Made by a program: the position numbers and the translations under genes. From positions 1 through 5,491 of the forward strand of contig CALBLM010000003.1 of assembly GCA_937895695.1 (NCBI GenBank): a stretch of 5,491 nt of DNA, given 5' to 3'. This DNA is from an uncultured Megasphaera sp. (GTDB taxonomy: Bacteria; Bacillota; Negativicutes; Veillonellales; Megasphaeraceae). Numbering within the stretch: the stretch's first letter is position 1; every line of letters starts with the position of its first letter. Positions 1-4,714 of the stretch are shown piece by piece. The notes under the pieces were generated by a model. It made no database searches, was not told the DNA's origin, and worked only from the letters and a program-made list of their open reading frames with translations.

Positions 1-35
1 CATGCAGCAACGATACTGCGAATATAGTTTGTCAT
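1..35 (-). CDS. 5' end of an unidentified gene leaving the left edge
   Basis: Read on the minus strand, an ATG at 35-33 opens a frame MTNYIRSIVAA that runs off the window after 11 codons and 2 bases. It is preceded by purine-rich GAGGAG only 3 bases upstream of the ATG and by AAGGAG 12 bases upstream, so the Shine-Dalgarno fit is fair rather than ideal. A good promoter lies about 35 bases upstream of the start codon (78-106). The other nearby ATG (about 47-45) hits a stop after four codons, which supports the start chosen. Too little protein is visible to assign a family. The gene follows the L,D-transpeptidase in the same direction but is separated from it by a terminator, so it is probably its own transcription unit. 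Confidence 0.5.
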   Translation of the reverse strand, partial: MTNYIRSIVAA

Positions 36-77
36 TCTCTCCTCATACTCCTTATTCTACGTATGTGTATCGTGCTT

Positions 78-106
78 ATTATATACCTATTCGCAGTACA
101 GAACAA
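78..106 (-). promoter_or_regulatory. Sigma-70/SigA-type promoter for the left-edge gene
   Basis: On the minus strand there is a perfect -10 TATAAT (83-78) and a -35 TTGTTC (106-101, 3 of 6 consensus bases), separated by exactly 17 bases. Transcription would start near 71, giving a leader of about 36 bases before the ATG at 35. The -35 lies inside the T-rich tail of the preceding operon's terminator, so one unit ends almost where the next begins. The spacer contains one arm of an 11-bp inverted repeat whose other arm is in codons 4-8 of the gene. Confidence 0.6.
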
Positions 107-108
107 AT

Positions 109-143
109 AAAAAGCAGAAACGCCTATTCGTTTCTGCTTTTTT
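109..143 (-). terminator. Intrinsic terminator of the permease / L,D-transpeptidase operon
   Basis: A perfect 14-bp inverted repeat (arms 109-122 and 129-142, core GCAGAAACG) encloses a 6-base loop. On the minus strand it begins 3 bases past the L,D-transpeptidase stop codon and is followed by a T-rich tail (TTTTTATTTGTT). On the plus strand the stem is followed by TTTTTT, so it could work in both directions, although no plus-strand gene is seen to its left. Confidence 0.85.
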
Positions 144-145
144 GT

Positions 146-1297
146 CTATCCATTTTCAGGTCCGTATGTCGTCGAAATGGTAACTTTAGTCGTCGCAGCC
201 GGTACAGGCTGACTGGCTGCTAACGAAGTAACGATATATGTCAGTTCCGGAGTCAGCGTGCCGGTAATATGAAACAAAGATTGTGCATCATCGGCATCGA
301 CGTAAATCACATCACTTTTATTTACGCCAAAGACGCTGCCGTAAGGACTCGTCAATGTACGCTGTTTACTGTTCCACTGCAAATCCATTTTTAAAGCTGT
401 TGCTACAGCAACGGCCGGCAAATAGATAACGCCATCTTTTTTTAATGCTCGTTTGGACAGTTTTTCGCCATTGACGATTAAGTCATAGGCTTTAGCTACG
501 TATGTAGGCTGCCCGTCTGAAGCAGCAATTTTGGCATAAATACTATTGACATCGGCAAAGTCTTCTACACCATACCCATGAAGCGCATCTTTTACATTCT
601 GTACCGTCACATTCTGCCAGCCATACCCATCAGGATAAATGTAGTAAGATACGGTATGATCGGAATCACTGTCAATGACAATGCGGTCATAGTATACCGT
701 AACAGGTGTTCCTACAGATACCTGATTATATACGGCTTCTGCATCTTCTTCATGCATGCGAATGCAGCCATTCGATACATAATAGCCAACAGAAGATGGC
801 TGATTCGTACCATGAATACCATAGGTGCCATTAAAACCAATCCAGCGGTATCCCAGCGGATTATCTGGTCCAGAACTAATCTGCACACTCGGATCTCCCG
901 GATCAACCCATGTTGGATTAATTTCTTTATTTTGCACGGCATAATATCCTACCGGTGTCGGCGTTGACGGTTTTCCCACTCCTACTGGATACATGGCCAT
1001 TTTGGTATTTCCTTGATATACCGTCAAAATGCGACTTGCCAAATTCACGCCAATTTTAGTTTCCTGTGCCGATGTATCTTGTTTAGGCAATGCCGCCGAC
1101 ACAACAGCAGAGCTTGGCTGGGTTGCTGTTTCTTTTATTGGTGCAGCCTGCGGAGTAATGGTAACCGTTGCTGCTGTAAAAGGGGCCGGTTTCATCGGCA
1201 ATTCTGACTGCGTTTCTGCCGCCATGGCATTACCCGTCAGCAAACACGTTACACTCATACATCCAATAAGCCATGTTCGTATGTTATGTTTCATCAT
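146..1297 (-). CDS. Secreted L,D-transpeptidase (YkuD domain) with C-terminal stalk-like domain
   Basis: Peptidoglycan L,D-transpeptidase, which by family knowledge forms 3-3 cross-links or attaches molecules to the wall outside the membrane. Numbering from the ATG at 1297 (383 aa): signal peptide about 1-26 (basic start MMKHNIRTW, hydrophobic core, AMA|AE cleavage); Ala/Pro/Thr-rich linker about 28-76; YkuD domain about 81-203 with the catalytic signature HGT (His162) and SNGCIRM (Cys178 nucleophile, Arg180); then a region opening with YPDGYGW and a C-terminal domain about 270-359 (LIVNGEKL...GVIYLPAVAVATAL) resembling copper-amine-oxidase N-terminal 'stalk' domains, which may bind the envelope. 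Starts at 1315, 1309, 1297 and 1294 are all in frame. I chose 1297 because it gives a standard signal peptide and has GGA 7 bases upstream; 1309 has AGGA at 10 bases and is a real alternative. The start lies inside the permease's 3' end, implying translational coupling. No residue is missing from the active-site motif. Confidence 0.9.
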   Translation of the reverse strand: MMKHNIRTWLIGCMSVTCLLTGNAMAAETQSELPMKPAPFTAATVTITPQAAPIKETATQPSSAVVSAALPKQDTSAQETKIGVNLASRILTVYQGNTKMAMYPVGVGKPSTPTPVGYYAVQNKEINPTWVDPGDPSVQISSGPDNPLGYRWIGFNGTYGIHGTNQPSSVGYYVSNGCIRMHEEDAEAVYNQVSVGTPVTVYYDRIVIDSDSDHTVSYYIYPDGYGWQNVTVQNVKDALHGYGVEDFADVNSIYAKIAASDGQPTYVAKAYDLIVNGEKLSKRALKKDGVIYLPAVAVATALKMDLQWNSKQRTLTSPYGSVFGVNKSDVIYVDADDAQSLFHITGTLTPELTYIVTSLAASQPVPAATTKVTISTTYGPENG

Positions 1298-2633
1298 CTT
1301 TAATTCCATGATCATGATGTCCTATTCCATTAAAAATTAAATTTAAAACAACAGCTGTAATACTTCCCAAGGTAATACCGCTTTGTAGCACAATTTTAGC
1401 AGCATCCGGAAAATGCTGGAAAAAGTTAGGAATCGTCAGCGTAATCATACTAATACCTATGCTGACAGCGACAATCATCAAATTGGAATTTCCTTCAAAT
1501 TCTACTTTTGTCAATGCCCGCACACCACTAGCGATAATCATACCAAACATAGCTATACCGGCTCCGCCCAATACAGAGTTCGGAATGCAGGCAACAATGG
1601 CAGCCATTTTGGGGAATAATCCCAATACAATCAAAATCACACCGGATGCGGCAACAACAAAACGGCTTTTGACACGCGTAACCGCAATCAGCCCTACATT
1701 CTGTGCAAATGCCGTATAAGGGAAACTGTTAAAAATACCACCAATCATCGTGGATAAACCATCAGCACGCAGGCATCGCGCCAATTTATCCTGATTAATA
1801 GACCGTCCTACAATATCACCAATGGCAATACAGTCGCCTGTCGTTTCTACCATGCAGACAATCATAACAATCACCATGGATACAATCGAGCCTATATCAA
1901 ACGCAGGATACCCAAAAGAAAGGGGCGTAACCACACCAAACCATGCCGCTTTTCCTACTTCCGAAAAGTCAACTTGACCTAATGAAATCGCTACCAGTGT
2001 TCCACCAATTAATCCGATAAGAACAGATATATTACTCAAAAATCCGGAACCGGCGCGACCATACCGATACATCAAGATAATAATACACAACGTCACGCCT
2101 GCCAAGAATAAATGCATGGGACTGGCAAAGTCCGGCGAAGATTGATTGCCGCCACCAATCCAGCGAACAGCAACCGGCAACAACGTAATACCAATAATCG
2201 TAATAATCGTCCCCGTAACCACTGGCGGGAAAAAACGAATGAGTTTACTAAAATACGGCGCAATCAAAAACGTAATCAAACCAGCAACAATAATAGCTCC
2301 ATAAATAGCCGTAATTCCATGTTCTACGCCAATCAATATCATAGGCGTAACTGCTGCAAACGTAACCCCTTGGATCATAGGGATGCGCGCTCCGACTTTC
2401 CAAAATCCCAACGTCTGAATCAATGTGGCTATACCACAAGTAAATAAATCTGCATTAATTAAATGAATCAGTTCAGCAGGCGACAGATGCATGGCCTGGG
2501 CAATGATAATCGGTACGGCTACAGCACCGGCATACATTGCCAATACATGCTGCAAGCCATACGCAAACAGCTTGGAAACAGGCAGCATTTCATCGACAGG
2601 ATGGCTTGTCTGCTGCGTCGTAGATGAATTCAT
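1284..2633 (-). CDS. NCS2-family purine permease, xanthine/urate type
   Basis: Nucleobase:cation symporter-2 (UraA fold, 14 membrane segments expected), importing a purine base with protons across the inner membrane; 449 aa is normal for the family. Visible marks: LQHVLAMYAGAVAVP in TM1 (Gln28, His29), typical of the xanthine/urate branch; IQGVTFA in TM3 (Thr91); METTGD in TM8 (Glu263, Asp267, matching XanQ Glu272 and Asp276 as I recall); ADGLSTMIGG (Asp291); and the NCS2 signature QNVGLIAVTR (Gln311, Asn312, Arg320). Thr91, Val313 and Arg320 resemble E. coli UacT (YgfU) more than XanQ, so urate, alone or with xanthine, is the best substrate guess. The start at 2633 has GAGGTGA (2649-2643) 9 bases upstream. 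It is the first gene of an operon with the L,D-transpeptidase, whose start it overlaps. No purine salvage or urate catabolism gene lies nearby to settle the substrate. Family assignment is firm; substrate is inferred. Confidence 0.92.
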   Translation of the reverse strand: MNSSTTQQTSHPVDEMLPVSKLFAYGLQHVLAMYAGAVAVPIIIAQAMHLSPAELIHLINADLFTCGIATLIQTLGFWKVGARIPMIQGVTFAAVTPMILIGVEHGITAIYGAIIVAGLITFLIAPYFSKLIRFFPPVVTGTIITIIGITLLPVAVRWIGGGNQSSPDFASPMHLFLAGVTLCIIILMYRYGRAGSGFLSNISVLIGLIGGTLVAISLGQVDFSEVGKAAWFGVVTPLSFGYPAFDIGSIVSMVIVMIVCMVETTGDCIAIGDIVGRSINQDKLARCLRADGLSTMIGGIFNSFPYTAFAQNVGLIAVTRVKSRFVVAASGVILIVLGLFPKMAAIVACIPNSVLGGAGIAMFGMIIASGVRALTKVEFEGNSNLMIVAVSIGISMITLTIPNFFQHFPDAAKIVLQSGITLGSITAVVLNLIFNGIGHHDHGIKDDET

Positions 2634-2675
2634 GATAGTCCCTCACCTCATTAGAAAATATATCGATAAACAAAC

Positions 2676-2713
2676 AAAGACAATGATGCCTTTCATTAAG
2701 ACACCACTGTCTT
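2676..2713 (-). promoter_or_regulatory. Palindromic repeats in the permease leader (candidate operator or RNA hairpins)
   Basis: Just downstream of the predicted transcription start are AAGACA (2698-2703) and TGTCTT (2708-2713), a perfect palindrome with a 4-base centre. A further AAGACA lies at 2677-2682, exactly 21 bp from the first, about two helical turns. Between the two direct copies sits AATGA/TCATT (2682-2686 and 2693-2697) around 6 bases. In the leader RNA, the 5'-most AAGACA could pair with either of two downstream UGUCUU segments, giving mutually exclusive hairpins. The layout fits a repressor operator at +4 to +19, or a structured 5' leader. No known riboswitch consensus is recognised. 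Confidence 0.45.
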
Positions 2714-2723
2714 TATATATTCA

Positions 2724-2751
2724 ATTATAAGGCATACGCCTTTCCTGTCAA
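2724..2751 (-). promoter_or_regulatory. Consensus SigA-type promoter of the permease / L,D-transpeptidase operon
   Basis: On the minus strand a perfect -35 TTGACA (2751-2746) and a perfect -10 TATAAT (2729-2724) are separated by 16 bases. Transcription would begin near 2717, leaving a leader of about 84 bases. Immediately upstream of the -35 are two phased T5 tracts on the transcribed-direction strand (plus-strand A5 runs at 2761-2765 and 2770-2774), which could act as an UP element. Such a strong core promoter usually implies control by a repressor, which fits the palindrome overlapping the predicted start. Confidence 0.8.
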
Positions 2752-2797
2752 TATCCATCTAAAAAGAACAAAAAGTCTCTGTGTATCCGCCCCATAT

Positions 2798-2836
2798 CTG
2801 TCATAATTTTACACAATCTTTACATTATTTTTGCCG
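2798..2836 (+). promoter_or_regulatory. Candidate Pho boxes (PhoB/PhoP-type direct repeats)
   Basis: Four 7-base units lie in the direction of the phosphate operon: CTGTCAT (2798-2804), TTTACAC (2808-2814), TTTACAT (2819-2825) and a degenerate TTTGCCG (2830-2836), separated by A/T-rich gaps of 3, 4 and 4 bases (period 10-11 bp). The first unit equals the E. coli PhoB half-site CTGTCAT. The second and third contain the B. subtilis PhoP half-site form TT(A/C/T)A(C/T)A exactly. The last unit ends 10 bases before TATATT (2847-2852), the spacing expected when Pho boxes replace a -35 element. The downstream operon encodes phosphate transport, which makes the match meaningful. Confidence 0.6.
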
Positions 2837-2837
2837 A

Positions 2838-2861
2838 ATACTGAAGTATATTTTTTATACT
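2838..2861 (+). promoter_or_regulatory. -10 region of the DUF47-pit operon with overlapping ATACT palindromes
   Basis: Two -10 candidates are present, TATATT (2847-2852) and TATACT (2856-2861). No good -35 matches either at 17 bases; TTGCCG (2831-2836) is 19 bases from TATACT. This is what an activator-dependent promoter would look like. The same stretch holds three copies of one half-site: ATACT (2838-2842), AGTATA (2845-2850) and TATACT (2856-2861), forming palindromes with centres of 2 and 5 bases. They may be an operator or simply a by-product of A/T-rich promoter sequence. Confidence 0.5.
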
Positions 2862-2894
2862 AAGGTCAGATTTAAGAGGAGGTAGTTTACATAC

Positions 2895-3521
2895 ATGTTT
2901 AGCATTAGTAACAAACATGAAGAATTTTTTGATTATTTAATGAATAACGCCGAAAATTTTCATCGCGGTGCCGTAATTACCAAAGAAGTCATGAAAGACG
3001 TCACGAGCATTCATTTATATATCAAAGAAGTTGTAAAACTCGAACATACATCAGATAAAATTAATCAAGATATTATTATGAAACTGTGCCGTGTCTTCAT
3101 TACACCGATTGACAGAGAAGATTTCTACAAATTGACCTGTCATCTTGAAGACTGTATTGACCAGCTTCACGGTGGCCTCATGCGCGTCAGCTTATATCAT
3201 CTTACCAAATCCTCGCCCGCAGCAGAACAAATTGCGGAACAATTGGAATTGATGGGACAAGAATTGACTAAGATTTTTGCCTTATTAAAAAATATTGATA
3301 AAAATGAAGCCGAACTGATGGAACGAGCCAATCGTCTCAGTAAAATGGAAACAGATGTAGACAACATTTACCGCCGAGAAATATCTCGTATCTTCCAAGG
3401 GGATGAACCTCTTCTCGATGTCATTCGCTGGAAAGATATTCTAGGCACCTTAGAAGACACTTCAGATGAGGTAGAACAGCTTGGCAACGTAATCAAAGAG
3501 GTGACAATGAAATATGCTTGA
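2895..3521 (+). CDS. PhoU-like DUF47 protein, partner of the PiT phosphate transporter
   Basis: A 208-aa all-helical cytoplasmic protein of the DUF47/PhoU_div family, full length for the family. Members resemble PhoU and are encoded next to PiT transporters, where they are thought to modulate phosphate import; the exact mechanism is not settled. Visible are four ExxxD patterns of the PhoU metal-binding type: Glu50-Asp54 (in LEHTSDKI), Glu85-Asp89, Glu152-Asp156 and Glu187-Asp191 (in LEDTSDEVEQLGNVIKE). The family motif ITPIDREDF lies at about 69-77. There is no signal peptide or membrane segment. The ATG at 2895 follows AGGAGG (2877-2882) with a slightly long 12-base gap; no better in-frame start is seen. 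It is the first gene of the operon, its stop overlaps the transporter start by 8 bases, and candidate Pho boxes lie upstream. It should not be confused with true PhoU of the pst operon, since no pst genes are present. Confidence 0.9.
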   Translation: MFSISNKHEEFFDYLMNNAENFHRGAVITKEVMKDVTSIHLYIKEVVKLEHTSDKINQDIIMKLCRVFITPIDREDFYKLTCHLEDCIDQLHGGLMRVSLYHLTKSSPAAEQIAEQLELMGQELTKIFALLKNIDKNEAELMERANRLSKMETDVDNIYRREISRIFQGDEPLLDVIRWKDILGTLEDTSDEVEQLGNVIKEVTMKYA

Positions 3522-4527
3522 TGCACCGTTAATTATTCTTGTTGTCATTCTTGCACTGGTTTTTGACTTTATTAATGGATTCCATGATACAGCCAACGCC
3601 ATTGCAACTTGTGTATCTACCCGCGCTATTCGACCTGGTGTGGCTATTGTTGGCACAGCTATATTGAATTTTATAGGGGCCATGATTTCCACAGGTGTTG
3701 CCAAGACGATTGGCGGCGACATCGTCATATCGCCTGATATGATTAATGAATTAATTATCGTCGCCGGTTTGGTAGGTGCTATCATTTGGAATCTGATTAC
3801 TTGGTGGTTTGGCATGCCTTCCAGTTCATCCCACGCCTTAATCGGCGGTATGATTGGCGCCGTGGCCTTTTCTGTTGGTCCCGCAGCATTAAATGATTGG
3901 GGTATTATCAAGATTTTCTTATCCTTAGTACTTTCTCCGATTTCTGCCATTATCATTGGCTACATTGTGATGAAGATTCTTTTCATCATCTGTCATAGCT
4001 TTAAACCTGCTAAGGTAAACATGACAGCCAACCGACTGCAAGTTCTTTCAGCCGCATTGATGGCATTTTCCCATGGCTCCAATGACGCGCAAAAATCGAT
4101 GGGTATTATTACACTCGCCCTCGTTTCCGGTGGTTTTATTGAAACACTGGAAGTACCAACACTCGTTAAAATCTGCTGTGCCTTAGCTATGGCATTCGGT
4201 ACTAGCGTAGGCGGCTGGAAAATTATTCGCACTGTAGGCGGTAAAATTTTCAAAATGCATCCGATTCACGGATTTGCGGCCGACCTCAACTCTGCAGTTG
4301 TTATTTTCTCAGCCACACTCCTACATCTTCCTGTTTCTACAACGCATGTCGTATCCGGTTCTATTATGGGTGTCGGTTCGGCACAGCGTGTAAAAGCTGT
4401 ACATTGGAGCGTTGCCCGCCAAATGGTAACGGCTTGGGTCATGACCATCCCGTGTACGGCCATCATCGGAGCCCTTTCCTATGTTATTATTTCTCATATG
4501 ATGGTTGTCATCATTCCTAACCTTTAA
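3514..4527 (+). CDS. pit: PiT-family inorganic phosphate transporter
   Basis: Inner-membrane phosphate permease of the PiT family (by family, cation-coupled uptake of phosphate or metal-phosphate at fairly low affinity). At 337 aa it is the compact form typical of Firmicutes, shorter than E. coli PitA (about 500 aa). The inverted-repeat architecture shows as paired signatures: DFINGFHDTANAIAT (18-32; Asp18, Asn21, Asp25) in the N half and FSHGSNDAQKSMG (185-197; Asn190, Asp191) in the C half, together with WWFGMPSSSSHALIGG (97-112) and LPVSTTHVVSGSIMG (272-286). Roughly ten hydrophobic segments can be counted. The ATG at 3514 overlaps the DUF47 gene's stop and has GAGGTGA (3498-3504) 9 bases upstream, so translation is probably coupled. 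A sulfate-transporting PiT homologue is a formal alternative, but the DUF47 partner favours phosphate. Confidence 0.94.
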   Translation: MLDAPLIILVVILALVFDFINGFHDTANAIATCVSTRAIRPGVAIVGTAILNFIGAMISTGVAKTIGGDIVISPDMINELIIVAGLVGAIIWNLITWWFGMPSSSSHALIGGMIGAVAFSVGPAALNDWGIIKIFLSLVLSPISAIIIGYIVMKILFIICHSFKPAKVNMTANRLQVLSAALMAFSHGSNDAQKSMGIITLALVSGGFIETLEVPTLVKICCALAMAFGTSVGGWKIIRTVGGKIFKMHPIHGFAADLNSAVVIFSATLLHLPVSTTHVVSGSIMGVGSAQRVKAVHWSVARQMVTAWVMTIPCTAIIGALSYVIISHMMVVIIPNL

Positions 4528-4604
4528 AATACGAGCATGAACACGTGGACCTCTTTCCTCGCCGCGAAGTTTTTGCTCTCCTATATATCGCCTTCCCTGC
4601 CTGT

Positions 4605-4648
4605 GGGCCCTGCAGCATATTGAAATGCGTGGGAGCCCTTATTTTTTT
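4605..4648 (+). terminator. Intrinsic terminator of the DUF47-pit operon
   Basis: A long imperfect hairpin: GGGC (4605-4608) pairs with GCCC (4635-4638), the middle pairs with two G-T pairs and single-base bulges (A4634, A4614), and GCAT (4615-4618) pairs with ATGC (4625-4628) around the loop ATTGAA. About 13 pairs form in all. It is followed directly by TTATTTTTTT. It ends the operon 78 bases past the pit stop codon. The 4528-4604 stretch before it is a C/T-rich 3' untranslated segment with no gene that I can see. Confidence 0.8.
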
Positions 4649-4658
4649 GTCTATTATG

Positions 4659-4688
4659 CTGTCAAAAATGCAGTAAATATGATACGAT
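4659..4688 (+). promoter_or_regulatory. Probable promoter of the PLP-enzyme gene
   Basis: CTGTCA (4659-4664, 4 of 6 consensus) and TACGAT (4683-4688, 4 of 6) are 18 bases apart, and TGA directly before the -10 gives an extended -10 (TGn). Transcription would begin near 4695, just before the ribosome binding site AAGGAGGT at 4699-4706, so the leader would be very short. Another -10 reading, TATGAT (4678-4683), lacks a convincing -35. The preceding terminator makes a separate promoter necessary. Confidence 0.45.
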
Positions 4689-4714
4689 GAGACTATATAA
4701 GGAGGTATGCATGG

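Noticed and set aside
578..967. 129-codon plus-strand open frame inside the L,D-transpeptidase gene
   Set aside because: It is antisense to a gene with a complete catalytic motif and signal peptide, has no ribosome binding site that I can see, and encodes no recognisable domain.
1342..1370. Possible internal minus-strand promoter (TTGGGA, 17 bases, TTTAAA) just before the L,D-transpeptidase
   Set aside because: Only 4 of 6 bases match in each element and it lies in the A/T-rich codons of the permease's last membrane segment. The gene overlap makes co-transcription the simpler reading.
2634..2723. Purine riboswitch in the permease leader
   Set aside because: The leader is short and lacks the conserved junction segments of the guanine/adenine riboswitch; only simple palindromes are seen.
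3462..3956. 164-codon minus-strand open frame opposite the pit gene
   Set aside because: It is the antisense shadow of the PiT coding sequence, with a low-complexity Ile/Pro/Ala/Thr-rich product and no supporting signals.
4533..4567. Minus-strand GAGGAAAG followed by TCCA and ATGCTCG, reminiscent of the conserved P4 region of RNase P RNA
   Set aside because: The conserved block is interrupted by extra bases, and the sequence that should follow is the antisense of the pit coding region; no other RNase P helices are visible.
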